From assembly GCA_018806915.1 (NCBI GenBank), contig JAGKQI010000079.1, positions 833,001 to 897,000 of the forward strand: DNA of 64,000 bases, read 5' to 3'. The notes beneath the pieces were generated by a model that did not search any database, was not told the DNA's origin, and was given only the letters and a program-made list of their open reading frames with translations. This DNA comes from Phytophthora colocasiae (taxonomy: Eukaryota > Oomycota > Peronosporomycetes > Peronosporales > Peronosporaceae). Positions 22,501 to 34,100 of the stretch are shown in pieces (within the stretch, counting starts at the first letter, position 1; every line of letters starts with the position of its first letter). A program made the position numbers and the translations under genes.

Positions 22501-23772
22501 TCGCCGACTCTGGCCGCACTATTGTGTGCACGATCCACCAGCCGAGCACGGAGGTCTTCAACCTGTTCGACTCACTTCTGTTGCTCCGTCGTGGTGGCCG
22601 CATGGTCTTCTTTGGTGAGTTGGGAAAGAATTCCAAGAATTTAATCGAGTACTTCGAGTCGTTCGAGGATGTGACTCCCATCAAAACTTGCTACAATCCA
22701 GCGACTTGGATGCTCGAGTGCATTGGTGCTGGTGTTGGTAGTGCCAAGACAACTGGTGGTACTGCAGTACATCCACTTGATTTCGCTGAGCGCTTCTTAG
22801 CAAGTGACCAGAGACTGTTGATGGAGGAAGATCTGGAGCAAGAAGGCATCCTCTTGCCGTCTCCACACTTGCCGGAGCTCAAATTCGACCGGAAACGAGC
22901 GTCGAATCCGTACTCGCAGTTCGAACTGCTATGTCTTCGCTTCTTCCGGATGTACTGGCGCACGCCGACATACAACCTCACTCGCCTGTTGATCAGTATC
23001 GTCCTAGCGTCCGTCTTCGCCATCATCTACCAAGGAACCGACTACACAACATACAGTGGTGCGAATACCGGTGTGGGTTTGATCTTCGTCAGCACCGTCT
23101 TCTTCGGTATCATCAGCTTCAACAGCGTTATGCCCGTAGTTGCCGACGAACGCTGCGTTCTACCGTGAACGCGCTTCAGAAACGTACAACGCGTTCTGGT
23201 ATTTCATCGCTGGAACTTTAGCTGAAATCCCGTACGTGTTCCTGTCGTGCCTGCTCTTCTGCATCATCTTCTTCCCGAGTGTCGGATTCACCGGTTACAG
23301 CACGTTCTTCTACTACTGGTTGGTGCTGTCGCTCAATACGTTGGTGTTTGTGTATCTCGGCCAATTGCTGGTGTATGCCCTACCGAGTGTGGCGGTGGCG
23401 ACGACACTGGGTGCTCTTCTCAGCTCCATCTTCATCCTTTTCGGAGGCTTCAACCCGCCTGCGGGGACTATCCCGACGGGGTACAAGTGGGTGCACTGGA
23501 TCTCGCCTACGACGTACACCGTGGCGGTGTTGGTGGCGTTGATCTTTGCCGATTGCTCGGGAGATGCGAGTGACGGTGGGGATAGCTGTGAGTTGGTAAG
23601 GAATGCCCCGCCGACTATCGGCCAAGTGACAGTGAAGACGTACGTGGAGAACAGCTTCGACATGAAGCACGAGGATATTGCGAGGAATGTTGGGGTGCTG
23701 GTCGCGCTGATGGTGGCGTTCCGCGGCTTGGCGCTGGTGGCGCTGAGATACATTAATCACTTGAAGCGCTAG
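19513..23772 (+). pseudogene. Full-size PDR/ABCG transporter ABC-2, frameshifted
   Basis: It begins MADLQDTTKSDHDVVPDKLL, like the N termini of ABC-1 and ABC-3, and runs through both NBD-TMD halves to YINHLKR and a stop at 23770-23772. NBD1 Walker A GQPGSGKSS is encoded near 19995 and signature VSGGERKR near 20395. NBD2 Walker A GSSGAGKTT is near 22065. Three breaks disrupt the frame: about 19630, about 19912 (with loss of about eight residues relative to its paralogues, just before KKLTVDKKIL), and about 23150 in the ADER-AFYRERASE block. The long middle segment (19923-23168) stays open over 1,081 codons, so inactivation is recent or partly due to sequence errors. Confidence 0.85.
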
Positions 23773-24981
23773 GTATCCCGGGCGGATTTATGTGGGATCC
23801 TAATCACCCTGATCGTTGCATTTGCGTAGGATACGTCTGGTACATGTCGTGAGGAGGTTGCCGGTGGCTAAGTCGTAGGTACACATGTACAACTTGGTGC
23901 TTTCGCCTTTGTCATCCCGTCTCAACTCAGGGTGGTGTAAACTGTAAAACGACGAAGCAAAGCAGTATCCATTGGCCGCGGTGGCAGTATTCGGTCAAGC
24001 TCGGCGTCTGCGACCATCGCCATGATATTTTCGCGCGATTTCAGTGGGCTTACTCTCACCTGGAAAGCTTCTTATCGCTTGCCATAATCTCCCATGCGAC
24101 TCATGATTACTGCCCCTTTTGCGATAATGCAGCACTGCCATAATCGACCAGGCATACAACGCACCGCATGTGGTGTTTCGGTCTGGACCTGTGTATATCG
24201 CTGGATTCTCCTGCTTCGATAGTCGTAAAAGCAGGTCGCCACCACCAAGGTTGATGCCGAAACAAATATTGCAAAAGTTTTAACATGGCCACAATTCTGT
24301 CAGCGGGATGAACAGCTCTCTGCTTGGCAGGTACGTCGCGTGGAGATCACCTTTAAACACTTCAGCTCAAGTGCATGAAAGGTTACTTCGAATTACCGCA
24401 CTTTTGAGTCGGCCCCGTCTAATGTACAATTTGGCATAATCAAGATAGGCATGCATGTCGGTGGCTGCAATATGGTGCAACAGCGCCAATTTGACGCTGG
24501 ACGCCGCGTTTGGACAGTCTCGCCCTCTATGTCGGCGTGCAGAGGTGTACTTTTGACCTAAAAGCTTGAGGTTGGAGCAGAACATCAAGGCGGTCGTTAT
24601 CGCACGCAGCAAAACAGCGTTAATACCGCATATGTGCATGCACCTTGATAACTTAGCTTTCCTATCAGAATCAGAGATCCGAATGTCGGGGACAGTTTCC
24701 AGCCTTTCGATCGAGGGTTGCAAGTAGCATTTGCAATACCCTGGTACATGTAGCTTGCCAAGCCGCATCGGCTGTTGCATACAAACGCTGAATCACATTG
24801 TTGACGCGAGGCACCAAATAGACATGAGGCACATCCAAGCGGAAAGCGTTGTGTCTTGCCATGTGGAACCTGCCGAACCCGAGAGTTATTTGCAGCCCGG
24901 TGACAATAAAACTCCTCATTCTCAAATTCTCCCCCAGCCGAGCAACGCGCCTCGCATTCCACTCTCCATCCTGCTACTTCG
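23773..24981. other. Intergenic region between ABC-2 and ABC-3
   Basis: About 1.2 kb. No convincing gene, RNA or repeat shared with other parts of the window was seen. The last few hundred bases should include the ABC-3 promoter. Confidence 0.45.
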
Positions 24982-25230
24982 ATGGAGGGGAACCGTAACT
25001 ACCCCGTGGCTAACCAAGCCAATAGCGACACAGACGACAACCACAGTGTCGGCGATGTGGTCCCTGAAATGAACCCTCACGTGTCCACCTACCGCCTGCC
25101 GCGCTTCAGCTCGCGCCGTCTCAGTTCCAGCAGTTCCATGGGCGACTACGACAGACTTCCACGTACAAAAAGTATGTTCCCGGAGCCGCAGCAGCTCACC
25201 AAGGACGACCTCACAAGCGCCGACGCTCTG
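24982..25230 (+). pseudogene. ABC-3 (PDR/ABCG transporter), segment 1: N terminus
   Basis: ATG 24982 opens MEGNRNYPVANQANSDTDDN and continues as in ABC-1 (VSTYRLPRFSSRR, SMFPEP, TKDDLTSADAL). The frame then runs into the MULE transposon at 25231 and stops at 25257. The next codons of the gene resume at 28758 (MADGVFTMNSTL). The final 11 bp (25220-25230) are the target duplication. Confidence 0.9.
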
Positions 25231-25320
25231 GCTGCTATTTATTATCTGTTGTTTTAGCACTGCCCACCTGTTCAGTACTCCTGATCACTGATCACCTGTT
25301 GTTAGTACCGCAAACCTGTT
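25231..25320 (+). repeat. MULE left terminal inverted repeat
   Basis: It shares blocks with the reverse complement of 28658-28746: ATCTGTTGTT-TAGCACT, CCCACCTGTT, AGTACT and CACCTGTTGTTAGTACCGC. CACCTGTT also recurs within the TIR and may be a transposase-binding motif. Confidence 0.85.
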
Positions 25321-25537
25321 GCGTTTCAACAGGTATTCAGCCCTGCTTTGCTGTTAATATGAATAGCTGTCGGTGACGAGCGATCACCAGATATTGAAAG
25401 TTCCTTCCTAAGACTGGCCTTACTCAACTATGGAGGCGCTTAAGTCATATAGAAGCTCCTGTAAGGTTATATCAAGTCCATGTTCCTGATCTATGTTCTA
25501 CCGATAGCACAAGAATCGAGGAAAATTTCTTAAGCAT

Positions 25538-28168
25538 ATGTCCACCACGACACGAAGAGGGGGTGGATGCTTCAGCATCTTATCTACTCAAGAGCGTGAA
25601 CTGCACGCTGTGAGCAAAACAAAAGCATCTTTATTTTCCTTTTTACCCAGTGAGTGCGCGTGTGACCCGACCATGGATAGTGTCGAAGCAGTCTCTCCCC
25701 AGTCTTCTCATCGCAGTAGTCCTCATGATGCGGGACCTAGCAATGGATTATCGTTTCAAGGCGGTGACAGGCTCCACTTAGACGTTTCTGAAGAGTCTGA
25801 ACCTTCTGAATTCGACTTCGCGAGCGATTGCAACGAGTCTGAAGCTTCGGAATTTGATTGCGGTAGTGGTGCCAACGCTTGTGAAGATACTGAATTTGAT
25901 TTTGGAAGTGATATCAATGAAGACGATGGTTCAGCGGATTCATCCTCCCGTCCCTACGTTGTAGTTGGTGTCTTCGACTCCTTTGCAGATGCTAAAGTCG
26001 CAATGAACGAAGAAAGTGAGGGCGTCCACACTTACGAAACCCGGTACCAGACGCAAAGGCTTGTTGCCCGTGTTTTTCGGTGCCGATCGCACACCGATTG
26101 CGATCATCGGTTTAAAATCAAGACTATCACAGACGGTAACATGCAAGACCAATTTCATCTCGAGCAGACTGGAAACCACAGCTCCGGGCTTACGCTCATC
26201 AAACGTCGGGGGATCCACCCTCTTATAATTGATGAAGTCGACGCGCTCCTCGACATGGGCTGGGGTGCAACGCGTCTCCGCACACTACTGCAGCATCGTT
26301 TCCGCGGAAAGCCTCGTCATTTGCGAATGCTTCCCTCTAGGAAACAGCTTGAAAACCGCAAAGCTTTTCTAGTACGACGCTGTCGAGGCAATTGGGACTG
26401 TACAAACCATGTATCTTTCACGGCATGGGCCAGCCGCCTTATTTGCTCTACGCGTGAAAATTTTGCTTCTGTACGTGATCTAAACGACTCTCGGATGGAC
26501 GAAATGATTGTTCTTGACGCTTTTCAGTTCGACTGTCACGAAGGAGGTGAGGGAACATCCTTCGAGGTGGTGGTTTCATCACGCCGTGTTTTTCGCAACA
26601 TTGCAGCGGCAGTCAGAGATCAAGGCGACAAACTTGTGTGTACAACCGACGGCACGTACAAACTGCATTTTGGAGGCTGGACCGTGGTGGACTGTGGTTC
26701 GATCGCGGTCACCTGGTCTCGCGGACATTTTGTCCACAGATTTATTCCGTTTGTCTACATGTTTGTGCGGTCCGAATCCACTGCTGCCTACGCTAAAATG
26801 TTCGAAGTGATGAGAGATCGAGCTTCTTCCTTCCTTGATGTGAATCTGGAAGTATGCTACGGTAGCTTAGACCACTCAGAGGCAATTGCTTCAGCATTTA
26901 ACGAAATCTGGCCTGACGTGACTCTCATCACATGCTGGCTGCACATGGCTCGCAACGTACGCAAGAAAAAGTCGTTGATAGTGGATAAGATGAACTACGA
27001 AGAGATAATTAGACCTGGAGTCATGGTACTTCGTTCAGCTCGTACCCACAAGCAATTTCTCAAGATGAGCACCGTTGTGGTTAACAACTGGATCAATTCT
27101 GGGGAAAAGGCTTTTGCAGACTGGTTTAAAGTCGTGTATCTGTCAGATCGCTGGAACCGCTGGCACATCAACGGAGCCGGGGTTCCTGGTGTCACACCAA
27201 GCCAACAAGGAATTGAGTCGCATCACAACGTTATAAAGAAAACAAGCGTACCGAGTTCTAGGGCTTCAACTAGCGGCGTTCTGAAAGGCATCCTGCCGAG
27301 GATCTTACAGTTGGATGGCGAAAGTCTGTGCCCAGATACAGTTGGTCAGTACTGTGAAGGTCCCATTCCTCCAGAAATGGTTGCCGAAGCGATGCTGCTT
27401 GTAAAAACGACACAAAACTACAAACTCTCACACAGAGGAAGAGGGAGTCATCGACGGCTGGATGCTGTTCTCTTTAACGTCTCCAAGCACGTCATTGGTG
27501 CAAAAGGCATTCTTGGCTCTACTGTAACCGACCAACGTTCTGAGAAGTTCTTGCACTCCCTCAGCGGAAGGCTTCCTAGGGGTATCACCGCCCGAGAGCT
27601 GGAATTTGAGTTACTCTCGTTGCACCGTGTGGTGATCAAGCATCAAAACTACCCAACGCGTTTTGATCTCGTACCTATCTGGCCAACCCAGTCTATCACG
27701 GAGCTGAGGAACTTTATACACTGTACCTGTGAGTCATTCATCCGTTCCGGTTGGATTTGTTCGCATGCGCTGGCTACACTTTCGCTGTTGAATATTTTCG
27801 ACTTAAGTGCGGCCATGGCAAGCATTCCGGTGAGGCGTACGCCCGGTCGGCCCTCACGTCGAGGAGGGGCTCTTGAGGTAGAACAGGCTCAAGAAGGATA
27901 CTACGAGGTTGATAGACTCGTGCGCCTTTTCCTAAGAAACCCAGGGCAACCATTAAAGTGGAAAGTCATCCACGCCTTTGACGTGGATTGCGGGGAAACT
28001 CCAGAGTCAGCCATGATGCTAGGCCAGGTGATAGGATTACGCGTCTCTGATGGGGTGTACAAGTGGTCCGTGCAATTCGGAAGCAATGAACCTCGAGACT
28101 ACGAAGTCGAGGAGCTGGCCCGAGCTGTTAATCGTGCACACAACCTTCGTGTACGTATTACAGACTAG
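25538..28168 (+). CDS. MULE transposase with SWIM zinc finger
   Basis: The product is 876 aa from ATG 25538; ATG 25673 (GACCATGG context, 831 aa) is an equally good start. The N-terminal 130 residues are acidic (repeated SE-SEFDF blocks). A FAR1/WRKY-like DNA-binding region may follow (RVFRCRSHTDCDHRFKIK). The MULE catalytic core shows VCTTDGTYKLHFGGW (first Asp), CYGSLDHSEAIASAF (second Asp) and the family motif CWLHMARNVRKK. Near residue 728, CTCESFIRSGWICSHALA fits the SWIM zinc finger (CxCxnCxH). The frame is intact. Confidence 0.9.
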   Translation: MSTTTRRGGGCFSILSTQERELHAVSKTKASLFSFLPSECACDPTMDSVEAVSPQSSHRSSPHDAGPSNGLSFQGGDRLHLDVSEESEPSEFDFASDCNESEASEFDCGSGANACEDTEFDFGSDINEDDGSADSSSRPYVVVGVFDSFADAKVAMNEESEGVHTYETRYQTQRLVARVFRCRSHTDCDHRFKIKTITDGNMQDQFHLEQTGNHSSGLTLIKRRGIHPLIIDEVDALLDMGWGATRLRTLLQHRFRGKPRHLRMLPSRKQLENRKAFLVRRCRGNWDCTNHVSFTAWASRLICSTRENFASVRDLNDSRMDEMIVLDAFQFDCHEGGEGTSFEVVVSSRRVFRNIAAAVRDQGDKLVCTTDGTYKLHFGGWTVVDCGSIAVTWSRGHFVHRFIPFVYMFVRSESTAAYAKMFEVMRDRASSFLDVNLEVCYGSLDHSEAIASAFNEIWPDVTLITCWLHMARNVRKKKSLIVDKMNYEEIIRPGVMVLRSARTHKQFLKMSTVVVNNWINSGEKAFADWFKVVYLSDRWNRWHINGAGVPGVTPSQQGIESHHNVIKKTSVPSSRASTSGVLKGILPRILQLDGESLCPDTVGQYCEGPIPPEMVAEAMLLVKTTQNYKLSHRGRGSHRRLDAVLFNVSKHVIGAKGILGSTVTDQRSEKFLHSLSGRLPRGITARELEFELLSLHRVVIKHQNYPTRFDLVPIWPTQSITELRNFIHCTCESFIRSGWICSHALATLSLLNIFDLSAAMASIPVRRTPGRPSRRGGALEVEQAQEGYYEVDRLVRLFLRNPGQPLKWKVIHAFDVDCGETPESAMMLGQVIGLRVSDGVYKWSVQFGSNEPRDYEVEELARAVNRAHNLRVRITD

Positions 28169-28657
28169 ATGGAGCCAACTGGGGCAAATCGTACATGTAC
28201 AAAGCTCCTACATTTAAGGAAGATAGGCTAGATGTAGTGTGGGCTTCGGGCTCAGCGAACTAGGGACCATCTTTGTAAAAATCTATGCTACGTAGTTTCA
28301 CATTGATGAATGTCAACAGCGCCATCCTCTTTAAACTACAGATACATACGACCAGTGTAATAGCCAAAAGCTCTAGCAAAGTAACAACATGCACTAATTG
28401 ATCTCCATAGCCCCGAAAATCAATAAAATGTACCGATGTTTTTGTTGATATTGTAGCTTGTGGCCTTCATACTGGTACTAATATCAAAATTATTTGTCTT
28501 GCATTTCAACCAGTACTAGCTGAGGTATGAATTTGAACGTATAACTTCAACATGTACCACTGCAACTCATTGAAGTTGGCGTACGTGTGTCCGTCCCGTC
28601 ACACCTGCCCTTTTTTCGTTGGATAGAAACCTATGAAATAGAATGCTAATGCATTTG
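28169..28657. other. MULE 3' non-coding region
   Basis: About 490 bp between the transposase stop and the right TIR. It is AT-rich with AATAAAAT at about 28421, a possible 3'-end signal. Nothing else was seen. Confidence 0.5.
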
Positions 28658-28746
28658 GCAGGTTGGCGGTACTAACAACAGGTGGATAGGGGCCTGGAAG
28701 TACTTAACAGGTGGGTAGTGCTAGAACAACAGATATTAATTATTTT
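28658..28746 (-). repeat. MULE right terminal inverted repeat
   Basis: It is the inverted partner of 25231-25320. Blocks GCGGTACTAACAACAGGTGG, AACAGGTGGGTAGTGCTA and AACAACAGAT are visible on the plus strand. Confidence 0.85.
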
Positions 28747-30891
28747 CCCGACGCTCTGATGGCAGACGGCGTGTTCACCATGAACTCGACGCTGTCAACT
28801 GTGATTGAAAACGCCTTGGGTCACCCGATCCCCGGCCTCGAAGTCCGCTTCCGTAACCTCGAACTATCCGCCGAAGTGCCGTTGATCAAAGGTGGAGAAC
28901 TCGAAGTGCCGACGCTTATCAACCAGGTGCAACAGGGGGTCAGCAACATGTGCTGCAGCAACAACAAGATGACAGTAGAGAAGAAGATCCTCCGAGGAAT
29001 CAGCGGCGTGTTCCGTCCTGGTCGCATCACTCTCGTGTTGGGCCAGCCCGGATCGGGTAAGTCTTCGCTCATGAAAGTACTGGGCAACCGGTTCCACATG
29101 GACACCAACATTACGCTGAATGGCGACATTGACTACAATGGCAAGGACCGCAACAGTCTTCTGGAGGTGCTCCCGCGTTACGTCGCCTACGCCAACCAAA
29201 TCGACGACCACTACCCTCGTCTGACGGTTCAGGAGACCTTCGAGTTCGCTCACAAGTGCTGCGCTGGATCTGGTATGGAGCCGTGGGCAGTGGAGGCGCT
29301 CAAGAACTGCACGCCGGAGCACCACGATCACGCCGTGGAGGTCCTCAACGCACACCACAAGTTCGCTCCCGATATTACAGTGAAGAAACTTGGACTTGAC
29401 AACTGTAAGGACACGGTCGTGGGTAACGCCATGCTTCGTGGTGTGTCTGGAGGTGAACGGAAGCGTGTCACGACGGGTGAAATGATGTTCGGTATGAAGC
29501 GTCTTCAGCTGCTTGATGAGATCAGTACGGGTCTCGACAGTGCCGCCACATACGACATCTGCAAGTCCATGAAGAGCGCCGCACGGAATTTCAACGCAAC
29601 AATTGTCATCTCCCTGCTGCAGCCGTCTCCAGAAGTGTTCGAGCTCTTTGATGACGTTCTGTTGATGAACGAAGGTGCCATCATGTTCCACGGAAAGCGC
29701 GAAGACGCCGTGCCCTACTTTGATCAAATGGGCTTCCACTGTCCGCCCCGTAAGGACGTAGCCGACTTCCTACTTGATCTCGGCACGAACAAGCAGGACA
29801 CGTACGTTGTGGGAGGAGCAAGTGTGCCGTACCAGTCGGAGGAATTTGCCTCTCGCTTCGAACAGTCCAGCATCTTCCACTCCACGTTGAAGCTTCTTGA
29901 TGCGCCGGTGGACGATTCGATGGTCTTCGCAGACTTGACACCGTTCCGCCAAACGTTCAACGAGGACTTTTCCACGGTATTGGCTCGTCAGGTGACGCTC
30001 ACTCTGCGTGACACGACGTACTTGATGGGCCGCGCTGTCATGATCATCGTCATGGGTCTGCTGTATGGTTCCACGTTCTGGCAGATGGACGACTCCAACA
30101 GCCAGCTTATCCTGGGTCTGCTGTTCTCCGTCGCCATGTTCCTATCCGTGAGTCAGGCCTCGCAAGTGTCCACTTACATCGACGCGCGTACGATCTTCTA
30201 CAAGCAGCGTGGCGCCAACTTCTTCCGAACGAGCGCATACGTGCTTGCCACGTCGATTTCGCAGATCCCGTTGAGCATTCTGGAGACGATCATCTTTGGC
30301 GCGATCACGTACTGGTTCGGTGGCTACGTGGACGATGTCGGTCGCTTCATCGTGTTCCTGATCAAATTGTTCCTGTGTCAAATGTGGTTCACGAGTTTCT
30401 TCTTCTTCCTGTCGGCAGCGTCACCCAACCTGACAATTGCGCAACCTCTTATGATGGTAGCTGTGCTGTTCTTCATGCTGTTCGGAGGTTTCTTGATCTC
30501 CAAGGGCGACATCCCGGACTACCTCATCTGGATCTACTGGATCGACCCGCTTGCTTGGTGCATCCGTTCACTGAGTGTGAACCAGTACTTGGCCTCCAAG
30601 TTCGACGTGTGTGTGTACAATGGCATTGACTACTGCGCTCAGTACAAGCTCACCATGGGCGAGTACAGTCTGGGAGTATTCAGCCTGCAGACCGACTCCG
30701 CGTGGATCTGGTACGGCTGGATTTACTTCTTTGCCGGCTACTTCGTGTTCGTCTTCAGTGCCTACTTCATGCTGGAGTTCAAGCGGTATGAAAGCCCCGA
30801 AAACGTCGCCATTGTTGAGCAGGACGAAAAGGCCGCCCGGGACCAAATGGCGTACAACCAGATGCCAACAACCCCCAAGGAGCACGAAAGC
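28747..30891 (+). pseudogene. ABC-3, segment 2: NBD1 and first membrane domain
   Basis: It continues the transporter after the MULE with no base lost other than the duplicated target. NBD1 has Walker A GQPGSGKSS (near 29045) and VSGGERKR (near 29443), followed by about six hydrophobic segments (for example GRAVMIIVMGLLYGSTFW and LFFMLFGGFLISKG). The frame is open up to the copia 5' LTR at 30892, where it runs into LTR sequence and stops at 30915. The segment's last five bases (AAAGC) are duplicated after the element. Confidence 0.92.
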
Positions 30892-31070
30892 TGTTGGAAA
30901 CGGCATCCGTGTTGAAAGACTGAGCAATCGCAGCAGTTAAAAGATCTACCGTAGGTAAAAAGATCCTCCGCTCAAGAGTCACAGGGCAGGAAGCCTCAGT
31001 CCAAGATTTCCCTTCTTATCAACAAGTTGTATATCTTTGCGTGTGAAGATCTAGTGTACACATTCTGTTA
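30892..31070 (+). repeat. 5' LTR of copia copy B
   Basis: 179 bp, TGTTGGAAAC...CATTCTGTTA. It appears identical to 36027-36205 and, inverted, to 2268-2446. Confidence 0.96.
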
Positions 31071-31083
31071 GGGTTATGAGCCC
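31071..31083 (+). promoter_or_regulatory. Primer-binding site, initiator tRNA-Met anticodon-arm type (copy B)
   Basis: GGGTTATGAGCCC immediately follows the 5' LTR. It is complementary to the initiator tRNA-Met anticodon stem-loop, not to a tRNA 3' end (no TGG start). This implies a cleaved half-tRNA primer as in Drosophila copia. Confidence 0.78.
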
Positions 31084-31124
31084 AAACCTTACACTACCTC
31101 TAGAACCGTGAAAGTGAAAGCAAT

Positions 31125-34100
31125 ATGTCATCGTCGTCCGACTCGGATGGTAGCAAGCGCAGCAGTAAGCACAAGGGCTTCAAGATCGGTTCGTCGGGAA
31201 CTCCTGTCCGGTGGGATGGTGAGGACTGGACCTTCTACAAGCGCGCTATGCTAAACGCTTTCGAGGAGGGTTTGCTCGACGAAATTGCCCTCGGCACCGA
31301 GAAGGAAGGCTCGACCGAAGAAGATAAGAAGGAATACAAGAAGAAGCAGGCCAAGGTGAAGATTTTGATCCAAGGCTCGCTTACAAAGAGGCTTGCCAAG
31401 CAAGTGATGTCAAAGAAGACCGGTACGGAGATGTGGGAGGAGCTGTGCTCCATCTACGAAGGCAAAACCACTCCAGCAGTCACAGCACAGAAGGTGTATC
31501 GCTTGCAGGGCGAGCTACACAGAACGAATCTGCGCGGCAAAGATGACGTGCGTGGGCACCTGTACAAGCTCTTCGACATCAAGGACCAGCTTGAGGATCT
31601 TGGTGCGCCAGTGAATGACTTGCAGATGGTGGATCGAATGTTGCGGAGCCTGCCGGTGCAGACCTGCTACGACGAACTACGAAGAAAAATTCTATTCAGC
31701 TCGAATATGAACAAGTACACCCCAGACAAAGTTCGAGAAATGATCCTGACAGCAGAAGCAAGGAGCAAGGACTGGGACAACAACGCCTTTGGTAACAGGC
31801 AGGGCAACCAGTCGAATCGAGGTGGCGGCAAGCCACGAAACAAGAAGCCCACTGGAGACTCCAGCAAGAAAGCAGGGAAAGCCAAAGCTAACGTGAAGTG
31901 CTTTCAGTGTGGTGAAATGGGCCACTACAAGAGTGACTGCCCAGAGCTCGAGGATAAATCGAGCGGCAAGAAGGCAGAGGCCAAGTATGCGCGCTCAGGC
32001 AAGGCTGCCGAGGCAGAAGCGCAACCTGTGATGACAGAAGTAGCTGCACCAGATCACAAACGTGACGTCGTGGTCGGCGAAGTTGTCAAGAAGCTCGCGA
32101 AGAACTATGAGCCGAGCTTGTGGTACTTTGATACCGGAGCAAACACACACATTACGGCGTGCAAGGAGTATTTCACTACGCTACAGAGCATTGAAGACAG
32201 CGATTGGAACCCAACGATCTCCGGGTTTGCTGACGGCGTTAATGCCAAAGCAGAGGGCTTTGGAACTATCATGATAGCCGTGATGATTGACGAAGTGATG
32301 GTGTTTGTGTATGTGGAGGACGTGCTGTACGTGCCTGATGCTGGATGTAACCTGTTCTCGCCTGGTTTGGCGATAGAGCAGGGTTATGTGATGACGTACG
32401 AGTCCGAGAATCAGATCTTCGGGCTGACGAAGGACAGCACGGAGGTGGTTCGTACGGAGTTTACGAATCGACTGTGGACGTTCAATGCTCACAACATAGG
32501 GAGCATTATACACAAAAAGAAACGAGTTGCGGTTAAGAAGACGGTGTTCGCGAACTTTGCAGTCACGGATGGAGTTGAGGACATCGACGTGTGGCACGAG
32601 AGGCTCGGACACACCTGCCCTGAATACATCAGACTAATGGTTGATCGTGGATTAGCCAAGGGCATTATGCTAAAGCGCCGCGGTAAGATTGACTGTTGCG
32701 ATTGCCATCTGGGCAAACAGCGTCGAAAGACATTCCGTAAGAAACTCGACAGACCGATTGAGGGTGTTAACGACATGGTGTTTGCAGACCTATTGATACC
32801 TGGAGCCTCAAATGGCTCGCTGTACTCCGCCGTACTGGTAGTGATGGATGGCTACTCTCGCTTTGTCAGGACGTTCCTGTTGAAAACAAAGTCAGAGGCT
32901 GAGGTGAACATGTACATGAAGGAGTACATTGCGTGGGCAGAGCGCCAGAATGGCAAAAGAGTTAGAGCAGTAGTGAGTCGCGGACTAAGTGCTGATGAAT
33001 CGAGAAATGGTCTCGTGAAACAAGTACTCACCGATAAAGGCCAGGAGTTCTGCAATGGCACAATGGAGAACTGGTACAAAGCGAAGGGTATTGTGCACAC
33101 GAAAGTCGGCCCAAAAGCGTCGCAACTGAACCTGGTGGAGCGCACGCACCAGACACTAATCGGGATGGTCAAGACTATGATGCATCAGTCGGGGCTTCCT
33201 AAGTCGTTTTGGACTCACGCTCTAGAGACCGCTGTGTACCTGAAGAATCGCGTGTTTTGCAAGGGTGCAGGACGCACACCCTACGAGGTGATGTTTGGTT
33301 CCAAGCCAGACATTCATCACGTGCGAGCTTTTGGATCGCTCGCGTACTGCCATACACCGAAGTCGAAGAGGAAGAAACTGAACATGAACTGCAGGGTTGG
33401 GTTCCTGCTAGGTTACCGTGAAGATGTGGTCGGTTGTCACGTGTACTTCCCGACAGAACACAAGAAAGGCTTCGTGTCAGACGTGAAAATTAACGAAAAG
33501 CTTAAGTACAAGGACCGCTATGAGCGCGGATACAATGCGAATGTCAAACGCTGGCTCCATACCTTTGATGAGTTTGTTGAGGAGGGCGAGCTTGGTGAAT
33601 TTGCTGAAGATGATGGTCAACCTGACAGACTATCACAGATCGCAGAGTGCGATGATGAATCTGAGCAAGGAGAGATTGACGTGGAGATGGAAACTGCAGC
33701 ATCTAAGAGTGATGAACTAGACGCTGAAGGTCAGACTATTTGGGATGCCATGGTACGAAACAGCTCGCTGCCAAACCCTGATGCGTTTACTGAAACGCAG
33801 GAGGGCGAGAATGAGGAGAATGACCAGGATGAGGTTACGGATCCAGGCTCAACGGCAGACGCAAGTACAGGAATTACTAGTGATGTTTATGAGGAGCTTG
33901 CTGTTGTAAGTGCTTTGAGTGACGATGATTCTGCTGCAAATAATGGCGAGACATCTGAGGATGAGAGCGAGGACGAGTATGACACATACTCCGTCAATGA
34001 TGAAATTGTACCTGAAACCGATCTGAGTGATAATGGAGATGACGACGAGTTTGATGACTCCTTCAGTCACGTGTCTGATCTTTCAGCAGTGCACGATGCT

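Larger units (their letters stand above)
25231..28746 (+). mobile_element. Mutator-like (MULE) DNA transposon, apparently autonomous
   Basis: The element is 3,516 bp with imperfect terminal inverted repeats of about 85-90 bp. It is flanked by an 11-bp direct repeat CCGACGCTCTG (25220-25230 and 28747-28757) that matches the interrupted transporter gene. It carries one long intact transposase gene. Target duplications of 8-11 bp and long TIRs are typical of MULEs. Confidence 0.92.

Noticed and set aside
24367..24962. Overlapping minus-strand frames of 84-137 codons upstream of ABC-3
   Set aside because: No start context, motif or repeat supports them, and several frames overlap in the same stretch.
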